DNA from: Devosia sp. Root413D1
GTDB taxonomy: Bacteria > Pseudomonadota > Alphaproteobacteria > Rhizobiales > Devosiaceae
Reading direction: 5' to 3'
DNA length: 64,000 bases
NCBI RefSeq assembly: GCF_001425235.1
Contig: NZ_LMEA01000010.1
Coordinates: forward strand, 378,275 to 442,274
This document shows, piece by piece, positions 28,130 to 36,752 of this stretch (position 1 is its first letter; each line of letters starts with the position of its first letter). Below the pieces are notes generated by a model, which was not told the origin of the DNA, made no database searches, and worked only from the letters and a program-made list of their open reading frames with translations. A program made the position numbers and the translations under genes.

Positions 28130-29035
28130 ATGGAATGGGATGATCTCCGGCACTTCCTGGCCGTGGCGCGCACCGGCAGCCTCACCGATGCGGCGCGTGC
28201 CCTCAAGAGCAGCGCCGCGACGGTCGGCCGGCATGTGGAGGCGCTCGAGGAAAAGCTCGGAGCGCAACTGTTCGAGCGGCGGTCCACCGGGTACCTGTTG
28301 ACCGAGACCGGCACTGCCGTCCTCGCCAAGGCGGAAGAGGCCGAAGCAGCGGTGCTGTCGCTCGAACGCGAGACGATGGGCGCCGACCAGCGGCTCTCCG
28401 GCCGGGTGCGGGTGGCCACCACCGAAGACCTCGCCACCATGGTGATCGTGCCGGCCCTGCCGAGCTTTTGCAGCTGCCATCCGCTGATCTCGCTCGAGGT
28501 GCTGGCGCGGCTTGACCTCTCGAGCCTGACGCGCCGCGATGCCGACCTGGCGCTGAGGACGGTCCGCCCGGACAAGGGCGAGTTGCTGATTCGACGGGTG
28601 GGGGCAGTCGATCTCGCCGTCTACGCTTCGCCTGGCTATGTCGTCTCCCGGCACCTGGAAGAGGGGGCGGTGGATTTCGGCAAGGTCGAGATCGTCTCGT
28701 GGATCGAGGAGATGGCCAACCTTCGGGGTGGCGCCTGGCTGGCGGAGCATGCCGCCGCCGCGCGCATCGCGCTCCGCGTCAACACAACGCGACTGTTGTT
28801 CGATGCCTGCCGAGCCGGTCTCGGCCTCGCCATTCTGCCGTGCTTCGGCGCCGACGGCGATCAGGGCCTCGTTTGCGTGGTGCCGCCCGAGCAGGTGATC
28901 TCAATCGATGCCTGGCTGGTGATGCATCGCGACCTGGCACGAACCGCGCGGGTGCGAGCCGTCGCCGATTTCATCGTCTCGCTCGGGCCGAGGCTGTCGC
29001 GTCGGCCGTCGCCGGGAGACCGGGACTGGCACTAG
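28130..29035 (+). CDS. LysR family transcriptional regulator
   Basis: The 301-residue protein has an N-terminal winged helix-turn-helix (about 3-62: LRHFLAVARTGSLTDAARAL, TVGRHVEALEEKLGAQLFER) and a substrate-binding-type effector domain (about 90-290). It is divergent from the cupin gene and separated from it by a short intergenic region, the classical LysR arrangement, so the cupin gene is its probable target. A GC-rich hairpin follows the stop. Confidence 0.93.
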   Translation: MEWDDLRHFLAVARTGSLTDAARALKSSAATVGRHVEALEEKLGAQLFERRSTGYLLTETGTAVLAKAEEAEAAVLSLERETMGADQRLSGRVRVATTEDLATMVIVPALPSFCSCHPLISLEVLARLDLSSLTRRDADLALRTVRPDKGELLIRRVGAVDLAVYASPGYVVSRHLEEGAVDFGKVEIVSWIEEMANLRGGAWLAEHAAAARIALRVNTTRLLFDACRAGLGLAILPCFGADGDQGLVCVVPPEQVISIDAWLVMHRDLARTARVRAVADFIVSLGPRLSRRPSPGDRDWH

Positions 29036-29040
29036 CAAAG

Positions 29041-29067
29041 CGCCCCCGCGGGAGACCCGCGAGGGCG
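29041..29067. terminator. Hairpin between convergent LysR and membrane-protein genes
   Basis: CGCCCCCGCGGG (29041-29052) pairs with CCCGCGAGGGCG (29056-29067) with one mismatch and a three-base loop. It sits between convergent stops. T tracts on both sides are poor, so its terminator role is plausible but not certain. Confidence 0.5.
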
Positions 29068-29085
29068 GTTGCCGGTCCTGAGATG

Positions 29086-29466
29086 TCAGGCGAGGGCGCG
29101 AGCCCGGCCGAGGCCGACCCATTGCAGGGCGGCAAGTGCTGCAACCGCGACGGCCTGGGCGATGACGAAGGCCACGCCGAGCAGCGTCAACGGAAACGTG
29201 CCGGCCAAGAGCACGATGAGGCTGGCGACCACCCAGGCAGCGTTGACGATGACGATCAGCATCGTGGCGCCGCGCGGTGTCTCACGCTGCATCCCAACCC
29301 AGGCGACGAAGGCGGCGAAAGCGACAAGGAACAGGCCGAGCGGCAGGGTGGCGGTGGCCGGCAGGCCGGTGAGGTCGGCGAGGAGGCTCCCGCCGATGGC
29401 AAGCAGCGCGCCAGTGGCCACGGTCGCGGCGGCATCGGCAACGAGGGCAAAGCGGATGAGGTTCAT
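29086..29466 (-). CDS. Small membrane protein with four predicted helices
   Basis: The 126-residue protein is almost wholly hydrophobic, with four segments (about 5-30, 40-60, 68-90, 95-118) separated by short polar turns such as GMQRETPRGA. I recognise no functional motif; it resembles small DUF-type integral membrane proteins of Hyphomicrobiales. The ATG at 29466 has GGAGAAA upstream; an earlier in-frame ATG at 29505 would add 13 polar residues. It is divergent from the XRE regulator gene (117-base gap), which may control it. Confidence 0.75.
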   Translation of the reverse strand: MNLIRFALVADAAATVATGALLAIGGSLLADLTGLPATATLPLGLFLVAFAAFVAWVGMQRETPRGATMLIVIVNAAWVVASLIVLLAGTFPLTLLGVAFVIAQAVAVAALAALQWVGLGRARALA

Positions 29467-29583
29467 TTCGGTTTCTCCGTCGGGTTTCGTAGGTGACGGC
29501 GACACATTTCTACCTCCCGCTTCCTCGTCTCAACTAACGCAGAGGTAATTGAACCGCCGACGCGGCGGGGTAGGGTCGGCGCC

Positions 29584-30390
29584 ATGACCCACGCACAAGC
29601 CACGGCCTCCGACCGTTCCATCGGCGACTATATCCGCGACTGGCGGCAGCACCGCCGCTTCAGCCAGCTCTCCCTGGCGCTGGAGATCGAGCTCAGCCAG
29701 AAGCACTTGAGCTTCATCGAAAGCGGGCGCTCGGTGCCGAGCCGCGAGGTGGTGCTGCGCATCGCCTCGGGGCTCGGGGTGCCGCTGCGGATCCGCAACC
29801 TGATGCTGCTGGCGGCCGGCTACGCGCCGGTCTATCCGGAGCGGCGGCTCGACCACCCGGATCTGGCGCCAGCCCGCGCTGCGGTCGATCTGGTGCTCAA
29901 GGCCTATGAGCCGTACCTGGCCATCGCCGTCGATCGCGGCTGGAACCTGGTCTCGGCGAATGCCGCGGCGGCGCCGTTCCTGGCGCAGGTCAGGGACCCG
30001 GCGCTGCTGCAGGAGCCGATCAACGTGCTGCGCCTCAGCTTGCATCAGGACGGGCTGGGGCGGCTGATCGTCAACTACGACGAATGGGCCCGCGATATCC
30101 TGCGCCGGGTGGCGGCGCAGCTCGAGGCGAGCGGCGATCCTGCCATCGCCGAGCTGCTGGAGGAGTTGCGCGAGATCTCCGGCATCGCTCCAGGCTATGA
30201 AGGGCGCGACGAGCATGGCGGGGTGTTCGTGCCGATGAAGATGCGCTTCGGCGACGCGGTGGCGAGCTTCATCTCGACCACCACGGTGTTCGGTACGCCA
30301 ACCGAGATCACGCTCAGCGAATTGGTGATCGAGGCGTTCTTGCCGGCAGATGCGGAGACGGCAGCTTTGCTGGCGGTGATGGTGGGGTGA
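29584..30390 (+). CDS. XRE family regulator with MmyB-like ligand domain
   Basis: The 268-residue protein has an N-terminal helix-turn-helix (about 12-70, IGDYIRDWRQHRRFSQLSLA, SQKHLSFIESGRSVPS) followed by an MmyB-like domain of PAS-related fold (about 95-260, with WNLVSANAAAAPFL and a FVPMKMRFGDAVASFISTTT segment). MmyB-type regulators are thought to bind fatty acids or similar ligands. It is divergent from a small membrane protein gene, its probable target. The gene ends just before a palindromic repeat. Confidence 0.9.
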   Translation: MTHAQATASDRSIGDYIRDWRQHRRFSQLSLALEIELSQKHLSFIESGRSVPSREVVLRIASGLGVPLRIRNLMLLAAGYAPVYPERRLDHPDLAPARAAVDLVLKAYEPYLAIAVDRGWNLVSANAAAAPFLAQVRDPALLQEPINVLRLSLHQDGLGRLIVNYDEWARDILRRVAAQLEASGDPAIAELLEELREISGIAPGYEGRDEHGGVFVPMKMRFGDAVASFISTTTVFGTPTEITLSELVIEAFLPADAETAALLAVMVG

Positions 30391-30410
30391 TGCGCCCCCT
30401 GCGTTTGCGG

Positions 30411-30528
30411 CCCCACCCCCTCCCAGCCTCCCCCATCAAGGGGGAGGTGTCGGGCCGGTGAGTTGGCTGGATCCCGCCTTATCCACTGAACGGCACCTCC
30501 CCCTTGTGGGGGAGGTTGGGAGGGGGGA
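30411..30528. repeat. GC-rich intergenic palindrome, family B copy 1
   Basis: CCTCCCCCATCAAGGGGGAGG near 30428-30447 and CACCTCCCCCTTGTGGGGGA near 30494-30514 form two hairpins that are also complementary to each other, with outer CCACCCCCTCCCA / TGGGAGGGGGG arms. A close relative is at 44073-44206. Confidence 0.85.
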
Positions 30529-30552
30529 GCCACACGCACCAGCGTGTGAGGT

Positions 30553-31005
30553 CTACCCCTGCTTCCACCCATACCAGACGATCGGATCGCCGAAGACCGG
30601 GTGCAGCTCGTCGCGCAGGTGAACCAGCCCGTGCTTCTCGTAGAACTTTCGAGCCGGCATGTTGCCGGGGCGGGTGAACAGGGTGAAACCATCAGGCATC
30701 TGCGCCTTGGCGGCATCGAGCAGCAGCCGGCCGAGACCTAGCCCACGCGCTTCGGGATGCATGAACAGCTGGTCGAGGATGGCGGCTTCCGGCTTGATGG
30801 CGAGAAAGCCGACGATCTCCGGGCTGGCCTCAGCCACCGTCACCTGCCAGCCAGCCTCCATCTCGACGTCAACCCGCTCCCGCAGCCGCTCGAGCGGCGG
30901 CAGTTGCGCCGGCCCGACGCCCGGCAGGCCGGCGCTCAGGTGCCAGATGGTGGCGATGATATCGTAGTCGGCAGAAGTCGCCGGTCGGAGTTCGATCCCG
31001 CTCAT
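30553..31005 (-). CDS. GNAT family N-acetyltransferase
   Basis: This 150-residue acetyltransferase begins MSGIELRPATSADYDIIATI. It contains the acetyl-CoA-binding motif A (LDQLFMHPEARGLGLGRLLLDAA, with the R/Q-x-x-G-x-G/A pattern) and a C-terminal NMPARKFYEKHGL segment typical of the fold. The start overlaps the stop of the EamA transporter gene by four bases (ATGA), so both are co-translated. The substrate is unknown; association with an exporter suggests handling of a small amine or amino acid. Confidence 0.9.
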   Translation of the reverse strand: MSGIELRPATSADYDIIATIWHLSAGLPGVGPAQLPPLERLRERVDVEMEAGWQVTVAEASPEIVGFLAIKPEAAILDQLFMHPEARGLGLGRLLLDAAKAQMPDGFTLFTRPGNMPARKFYEKHGLVHLRDELHPVFGDPIVWYGWKQG

Positions 31006-31949
31006 GTGCCGCGCCGCGCCGAATATTCCGCCAGCACCAGGCCGGCGGCGACGAGGATTGCGGCGACGATGTGGAACAGCTGCAGCGCTTCGCCAAGGAC
31101 GATCACCGAGCCGACCGTGCCGAACAGCGGGATCAGGTTGACGAACAGGCTGGCGCGGTTGGAGCCGATCAGTTCGACACCGCGGACATAGAGCATCTGC
31201 GAGATCACCGAGGGGAAGATCACCGTATAGGCGGCGATCAGCCAGCCCTGCAGATCGATGGAGGCGAGGTTGGACGGGAGGTTCGCGGTGCCGTTGCCGA
31301 GCGTCGCCTGGTAGGCGAGCGAGGCGAGGATGGCGCCGCTGCAGGTGGCGGCGAGGAAGCTGGTCCAGTGGGTCGGCGGGCGCCAGCGCAGCGCGATCGA
31401 ATAGATGGCGTAGGCGAAACAGGCGAGGATGACGAGGAGGTCGCCGAGGTTCACTTCCAGCGTCAGGATGCGGGTCAGGTCGCCATGCGTCGCGATGATG
31501 GCGACGCCGAGGATAGTGACCAGTACGCCGAGCAGTTGCAGGCCGCGCACCCGGGTGCGGAACAGCGAGAAGTTGAGGATGATGACGAAGATATTGACCG
31601 CCACCTGCTCGAGCGAGGTGTTGACCCCCGAAGTGTAATAGGCGGCGACATAGACCAGCACGTTGAAGGTGGCGAAGCCCACGGCGCCATAGAACAGGTA
31701 GAGCCACCATTTAGCCCGGATCACCGGCCAATCGCGCTGCAGCGGCTTGATGGCGAAGGGCAGCACCAGCAGCAGCGCGCCGGTCCAGCGCAAGATCATC
31801 AGCGAATGCGCGTCGATATGGCCGACGGCGAGTTTGCCGGCGACGACATTGCCACCCCAGAACAGCGTGGTGAGGATCAGGATCAGATAGGGGCGATCCA
31901 TCAGGGCGTGGAACGCGCGGTTGCCGGTCGCGGCAGAGGAGTTCGTCAT
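31002..31949 (-). CDS. EamA/DMT family transporter
   Basis: The 315-residue inner-membrane protein has ten hydrophobic helices in two EamA repeats. Characteristic parts are LILTTLFWGGNVVAGKLAVG in helix 1, TSGVNTSLEQVAVNIFVIIL in the first repeat and LIPLFGTVGSVIVLGEALQLFH in the second. Members export amino acids or other small metabolites, or act as permeases. ATG 31949 was used; an ATG at 32015 would add 22 polar residues, and one at 31901 would begin at MDRPYLIL. No strong ribosome site marks any of them. It forms an operon with the GNAT gene. Confidence 0.88.
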   Translation of the reverse strand: MTNSSAATGNRAFHALMDRPYLILILTTLFWGGNVVAGKLAVGHIDAHSLMILRWTGALLLVLPFAIKPLQRDWPVIRAKWWLYLFYGAVGFATFNVLVYVAAYYTSGVNTSLEQVAVNIFVIILNFSLFRTRVRGLQLLGVLVTILGVAIIATHGDLTRILTLEVNLGDLLVILACFAYAIYSIALRWRPPTHWTSFLAATCSGAILASLAYQATLGNGTANLPSNLASIDLQGWLIAAYTVIFPSVISQMLYVRGVELIGSNRASLFVNLIPLFGTVGSVIVLGEALQLFHIVAAILVAAGLVLAEYSARRGT

Positions 31950-32020
31950 CGGGGCCGTATGGTTCGTGCATCGGCCGCCACCTCGAAAGATGGCGGCCGA
32001 AGAAGGCGCGAACATAGAGT

Positions 32021-32059
32021 GCTTCCAGGAAAAGTTGCAGACTTTTCCGGTTCGGAAGC
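32021..32059. repeat. Small palindromic repeat, family E copy 1
   Basis: GCTTCC (32021-32026) pairs with GGAAGC (32054-32059), and inside it GGAAAAGT (32028-32035) pairs with ACTTTTCC (32041-32048). The core resembles the perfect palindrome at 35141-35165. The two copies bracket the pair of FAD oxidoreductase genes. Confidence 0.7.
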
Positions 32060-32101
32060 GCGACAGGCAAGCCGTGAGGCTTGGCGCGTCGCGCCAGCCC
32101 G

Positions 32102-33487
32102 TCAGGCCGCCGGTGGGATGTTCTGGTTGAGCCGGAACAGGTTTTCCGGATCGTACTTGGCCTTGACCTGGCGCAGCCGGTCCCAGGTCGAGCCGGGATA
32201 GGCGGCGCGGAGGCCCTCGCCACCCTCGATGCCGAGGAAGTTGACATAGGCGACGGCGTTTTTCTCACTGACGCTGGTGACCGCCTCGGTGGCCCAACGG
32301 TCGAAATGGGCGATGACGTCGGCACCGCCTTCATACATGGCGAGGAACGCCACCATGATCTTGCCCTGGCGATGCGCGAAGGCCGTGGCGTCGGTGGCGA
32401 CGCGCGAATAGGCGCCGCCCAGGACGCGGATCTGCCCCATCTTCATCGGGCTGGGACAGGCTTCGAGTGCCGCCAGCATTTTTGCCGCGGCCTCGACGCT
32501 GAACCGGTCGACGAAGCGCGAACGGCACGAGACGGCCGGGCGCATCTCGGGCGGCGGATCCATGGCATACATGGCGGAGTAGGGCGCCGGGCCGACGAGA
32601 TCGGCGATCGGCGTGGCGATGGCGCGGAACGGGGCGAGCGCCTGGGTCGCGGCGTCGGGCGTGCCGGAGAAGGCCATCATGCCGATCAGTGCGAGCCTGC
32701 CGTGGAATTCTGCCGGGACGAACGGCACCGGCGGGATCGGCATCACCATGGCGATGGTCGACAGTGCGTCCGGCGCTGCATCGGCGAGGGCGGCGAACTT
32801 TGCGATGTTCTCGGCCGTAGCCGGCAGCACCAGCGGGCCGCCGACGAAGGAGGGCAGCGGGTTGAGCTTGAACTTCAGGCGCGTCACCACGCCGAAATTG
32901 CCGCCACCACCGCGCAGCGCCCAGAACAGGTCGGGGTGGTTGTCGGCGTCGGCGACGAGGATGTCGCCGGCCGCCGTCACCAGTTCGGCCGCCAGCAGCG
33001 AGTCGATGGTGAGGCCGTGCTGGCGCACCATGTAGCCGATGCCGCCGCCCAGCGTCAGGCCGCCAATGCCGACCGTGCCGGAATCGCCGAAGCCGACGAT
33101 CAGCCCGTGCTGCTCGACGGCGCGGGTGACTTCGCCGGAGCTGAGGCCGGTGCCGGCCCAAACGGTGCTGGTCTCGCCGTCGATCTCGATGCCGTTGAGA
33201 TCGCGCAGGTCAATGACCAGGCCACCCTCGGTGCCGCTATGGCCGCCGACGCTGTGGCCGCCGCTGCGGACCGCCAGTTCGAGATCGGTGGCGCGGGCGA
33301 AGTTGATCACTGCCGCCACGTCCGAGACATTGGCGACACGGATCACCGCCGCCGGGCGCCGGTCGAAATTGCCGAGGGCGACGGTGCGCACCTCGTCATA
33401 AGCCGCATCACGGCGCGTTACGACGCGGCCGCGCAGGCTCGAGGCCAGCATGTCGATCTGGTCTTCGAGCGGAAAGCGTTTGTCCAT
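32102..33487 (-). CDS. FAD-binding oxidoreductase, BBE type (paralog 1)
   Basis: The 461-residue flavoprotein of the PCMH/VAO superfamily has a berberine-bridge C-terminus. The FAD domain carries RSGGHSVGGHS near residue 74-84, whose histidine is the usual site of 8-alpha covalent FAD attachment, and GTVGIGGLTLGGGIGY. No cysteine is in the second attachment position, so single covalent linkage is expected. The C-terminal motif PGSTWDRLRQVKAKYDPENLFRLNQNIPP is typical of BBE oxidases. Substrates may be sugars, alcohols or aromatic compounds. The next gene upstream, 153 bases away on the same strand, encodes a clear paralog. Confidence 0.9.
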   Translation of the reverse strand: MDKRFPLEDQIDMLASSLRGRVVTRRDAAYDEVRTVALGNFDRRPAAVIRVANVSDVAAVINFARATDLELAVRSGGHSVGGHSGTEGGLVIDLRDLNGIEIDGETSTVWAGTGLSSGEVTRAVEQHGLIVGFGDSGTVGIGGLTLGGGIGYMVRQHGLTIDSLLAAELVTAAGDILVADADNHPDLFWALRGGGGNFGVVTRLKFKLNPLPSFVGGPLVLPATAENIAKFAALADAAPDALSTIAMVMPIPPVPFVPAEFHGRLALIGMMAFSGTPDAATQALAPFRAIATPIADLVGPAPYSAMYAMDPPPEMRPAVSCRSRFVDRFSVEAAAKMLAALEACPSPMKMGQIRVLGGAYSRVATDATAFAHRQGKIMVAFLAMYEGGADVIAHFDRWATEAVTSVSEKNAVAYVNFLGIEGGEGLRAAYPGSTWDRLRQVKAKYDPENLFRLNQNIPPAA

Positions 33488-33640
33488 TCCCTGAATTCTC
33501 GCTGAGGTTGCGTTAGGAGAGCGCGGCCTCTAGGGGCGGCAGATTGAACGGCAAATGAATGTGCCGCTCAGCGCCGGATCAGGAATGGGCTGAGGTGCGG
33601 GGATACCGGGGCGTCGAGCTGACACCCCGGTACTGTGGCC

Positions 33641-35014
33641 TCAGGCCGCCGGCGGGATGTTCTGGTTGAGCCGGAACAGGTTCTCCGGGTCGTAGGCCCG
33701 CTTCACCTGTCTGAGCCGGTCCCAGGTGTCACCGGGATAGGCGGCGCGGACGCGGGCCGGGCCCTCGTCGGCGACGAAGTTGACGTAGACGCCATCGTCG
33801 CCCTGGTTCAACGCCTTGGCGAAGTCGGCGGCCCAGGCCTCCTTCTTCGGCTTGTCGGCCTCGCCATCGTAGAACGCCGCCACGTTGATCATGATCGGGC
33901 TCTTGCGGTGGGCGTAGGCGGTAGCCGAGGGGGCAACGCGGCCGAGCGCGCCGCCGAGGACACGGATCTGGCAGACCCTGAGGCTCGCGTCGGATTCCTC
34001 GAGGTAGCCGAGGATAGTCTCGGCCTCCGGGGTGCCGATACGGTCGACGAGGAGGTTCAGCGCCGCCGCCGTCGGGTGGTAGTCCGGATCCTCGGGCGGA
34101 TACATGCTGGCATAGGGGCCGGGCTTGACGAAATCGGCCAGCGGGGTGCCGAGCGCCCGGAATGGCGCCAGCGCCTTGTCGGCTGCGTCCGGCTCGCCGG
34201 CGAAGGCGAGCATGGCGAGGATCACCATCTTGCCGTGCTGCTCGGCCGGCAGGAACGGCATGGGCGGGGCGGGCATGACGTTGGCAATGCCCGAGAGTTC
34301 TTCGGGCGCCGCCTTGGCGGCGGCAACGAAGCCGACGATCGTCTTGGCGGTGGCCGGCAGTACCAGCATGCCGCCGGTGAAGGCGGGGAGCGGATGCAGC
34401 TGGAACTTCAGCCGGGTGACGACGCCGAAATTGCCGCCGCCACCGCGCAGCGCCCAGAACAGTTCCGGGTGATTGGCGGCATCGGCGAGCAGTTGCTGGC
34501 CATCGGCAGTGACCAGCTCGACCGCCAGCAACGAGTCGATGGAGAGGCCATGCTTCCTCGCCAGATAACCCACGCCACCGCCCAACGTGATGCCGCTGAT
34601 GCCGACCGTGCCGGCGTCGCCGAAGCCGACGATCAGCTGGTGCGGGGCCAGGGCTTCGGTGAGGGCGATAGCCGTAACGCCGGCGCCGACCCAAACCGTG
34701 CGATTGGCGGCGTCGATGTTGATTTCATTGAGGTCGCGGACATCGATGACGAGGCCGCCATGGGTGGTCGAATGACCGGCGCCGCTGTGGCCGCCGCTGC
34801 GGACGGCGAGTTCGAGCTGGTTGTCGCGGGCATAGGCGATGGCGGCGGCAGTGTCGGCGGCATCGGCGACGCGGACGAGCTGCGCAGGGCGCTTATCGTA
34901 GCCGCCGTACATGACGGTGCGGAGCTTGTCGTAGTCGGAATCGGTTGCTGTGATCACCCGGCCGGCAGAGCCGGCGGGCAGGCGGAAGGCATTCGCGGCA
35001 GTCGAGAGGGGCAT
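33641..35014 (-). CDS. FAD-binding oxidoreductase, BBE type (paralog 2)
   Basis: This 457-residue paralog of the downstream gene has the same layout: RSGGHSGAGHS with the FAD-linking histidine, GTVGISGITLGGGVGYLARKHG, and the nearly identical tail DPENLFRLNQNIPPAA. The identical ends and the shared ALRGGGGNFGVVTRLKF segment point to local duplication. ATG 35014 was chosen because GAGGACAAGG lies just upstream; an earlier in-frame start at 35062 would add 16 residues with no gain in conservation. It is the upstream member of the pair and may share a transcript, though the 153-base gap would also allow a separate promoter. Confidence 0.9.
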   Translation of the reverse strand: MPLSTAANAFRLPAGSAGRVITATDSDYDKLRTVMYGGYDKRPAQLVRVADAADTAAAIAYARDNQLELAVRSGGHSGAGHSTTHGGLVIDVRDLNEINIDAANRTVWVGAGVTAIALTEALAPHQLIVGFGDAGTVGISGITLGGGVGYLARKHGLSIDSLLAVELVTADGQQLLADAANHPELFWALRGGGGNFGVVTRLKFQLHPLPAFTGGMLVLPATAKTIVGFVAAAKAAPEELSGIANVMPAPPMPFLPAEQHGKMVILAMLAFAGEPDAADKALAPFRALGTPLADFVKPGPYASMYPPEDPDYHPTAAALNLLVDRIGTPEAETILGYLEESDASLRVCQIRVLGGALGRVAPSATAYAHRKSPIMINVAAFYDGEADKPKKEAWAADFAKALNQGDDGVYVNFVADEGPARVRAAYPGDTWDRLRQVKRAYDPENLFRLNQNIPPAA

Positions 35015-35413
35015 AACCTTGTCCTCAGGTTCTCGGGTTGGCGCGCTGGGTTGCAGTAACATGGGTGTGACTATCCGTGATTGCTAGAGCGAGACATCGC
35101 ATCGTTGAATCCTGTCTGCGCTCCCCGACTGAGAGATCGACCGGAAAAGTCTGCGACTTTTCCGGGCCGCGCCTGCATTGGGTTGGTCGAGAGACCAACC
35201 CTGGGCTGCACCACATTTTCCGATCTCCTCCAGCGGGTGCGACGTGACGGGATTTGTCATCTGAGAAGGACTGCTCTAAAGGACATCCGCAACTACCTCG
35301 GACTTCCCCAGCGGCAGCCGCACGGGTCAGCTTGCAGCGAAACGAAACTGATCTTTGCGGTCCGCCGGCAGCACGCCCGGCCGGGCTGCCGCTTCCTGAG
35401 GGACAATAAGCGC
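35015..35413. other. 399-base intergenic region between FAD oxidoreductase and purA
   Basis: Promoters of the two divergent genes lie here. The only structure seen is the family E palindrome at 35141-35165. The purA reading frame stays open back to 35081, but that part is not supported by a ribosome site or by family length. I see no purine riboswitch. Confidence 0.5.
35141..35165. repeat. Small perfect palindrome, family E copy 2
   Basis: CCGGAAAAGTC (35141-35151) and GACTTTTCCGG (35155-35165) are perfect reverse complements around TGC. Similar to 32028-32048. Confidence 0.85.
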
Positions 35414-36703
35414 ATGGCAAACGTGATCGTCGTCGGCAGCCAATGGGGTGACGAGGGCAAGGGCAAGATCGTCGACTGGCTGTCGGAGCGCGCCGATGTG
35501 GTGGTGCGCTACCAGGGCGGTCACAATGCCGGTCATACGCTGGTCATCGACGGCACCAGCTACAAGCTGGCGCTGCTGCCCTCGGGCGTGGTGCGCGGCA
35601 AGCTGAGCGTCATCGGCAACGGCGTGGTGGTCGATCCGCACCACTTCGTCGCCGAGGTGGAAAAGATCGGCGCCCAGGGTATCGAAGTCACGCCTGAAGT
35701 GCTGAAGATCGCCGACAATGCGCCGCTGATCCTCAGCCTCCATCGTGAGCTCGACGCGGTGCGCGAGAGCGGCAATTCCGGTTTGAAGATCGGCACCACC
35801 CGCCGCGGCATCGGCCCGGCCTATGAAGACAAGGTCGGCCGTCGCGCCATCCGGGTCTGCGACCTCAGCGAGCCCGAGACGCTGATGCCCAAGATCGAGC
35901 GGCTGCTGGCGCATCACAATGCGCTGCGCCGCGGCATGGGCATGGCAGAGCTCTCGGCACAGTCGCTCTACGACGAGCTGATGGAAGTGGCCGGCAAGAT
36001 CCTGCCCTATGTCGACCAGGTCTGGCGGCTGCTCGACGAGAAGCGCCGCGCCGGGGCGCGCATCCTGTTCGAGGGGGCGCAGGGGGCGCTGCTCGATAAC
36101 GACCATGGCACCTATCCGTTCGTCACTTCGTCGAACACGGTAGCGGGCCAGGCCGCAGCCGGTTCGGGCCTCGGGCCGACGGCGATCGGCTATGTTCTGG
36201 GGATCACCAAGGCCTATACCACCCGCGTCGGCGAGGGGCCGTTCCCGTGCGAGCTCGACGACGAGATCGGCCGGCACCTCTCGAGCGTCGGCCGCGAAGT
36301 CGGCGTCAACACCGGGCGGCCGCGCCGTTGTGGGTGGTTTGACGCGGTGCTGGTGCGTCAGACGGTGAGAACTTCGGGGATAAACGGCATCGCGCTGACG
36401 AAACTGGATGTTCTTGACGGCCTCAAAGAGCTCAAAGTGTGCGTGGGCTATGAGCTCAATGGTCAAAAAATTGACTACTTGCCTGCCTCAATGGGAGCAC
36501 AAGCTGCTGTTAAGCCGATTTACGAGACCCTCGAGGGGTGGTCGGAAACAACGGCAGGGGCGAGAAGCTGGTCTGAACTCCCGGCCCAGGCGGTGAAGTA
36601 CGTCAGGTACATCGAAGAGCTGATCGGGGCGCCGGTCGCCATGCTCTCCACCAGCCCGGAAAGGCTGGATACCATACTGGTTCAGGACCCGTTCCAAGAT
36701 TGA
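35414..36703 (+). CDS. purA: Adenylosuccinate synthetase
   Basis: This 429-residue enzyme joins IMP and aspartate using GTP, the first committed step to AMP. The N-terminus [23 protein letters not shown] contains the GTP P-loop GDEGKGK with catalytic Asp14, and the catalytic His is in GGHNAGHT. Further family parts are [25 protein letters not shown][12 protein letters not shown] and [10 protein letters not shown]. The start is fixed by alignment to the family N-terminus; the open frame upstream is not part of the protein. The downstream gene follows after 49 bases on the same strand. Confidence 0.97.
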   Translation: MANVIVVGSQWGDEGKGKIVDWLSERADVVVRYQGGHNAGHTLVIDGTSYKLALLPSGVVRGKLSVIGNGVVVDPHHFVAEVEKIGAQGIEVTPEVLKIADNAPLILSLHRELDAVRESGNSGLKIGTTRRGIGPAYEDKVGRRAIRVCDLSEPETLMPKIERLLAHHNALRRGMGMAELSAQSLYDELMEVAGKILPYVDQVWRLLDEKRRAGARILFEGAQGALLDNDHGTYPFVTSSNTVAGQAAAGSGLGPTAIGYVLGITKAYTTRVGEGPFPCELDDEIGRHLSSVGREVGVNTGRPRRCGWFDAVLVRQTVRTSGINGIALTKLDVLDGLKELKVCVGYELNGQKIDYLPASMGAQAAVKPIYETLEGWSETTAGARSWSELPAQAVKYVRYIEELIGAPVAMLSTSPERLDTILVQDPFQD

Positions 36704-36752
36704 GTTTTTTTCGGTAGAACTGGCCCCCTAAATTACGGATGTCGCTTAGCCA

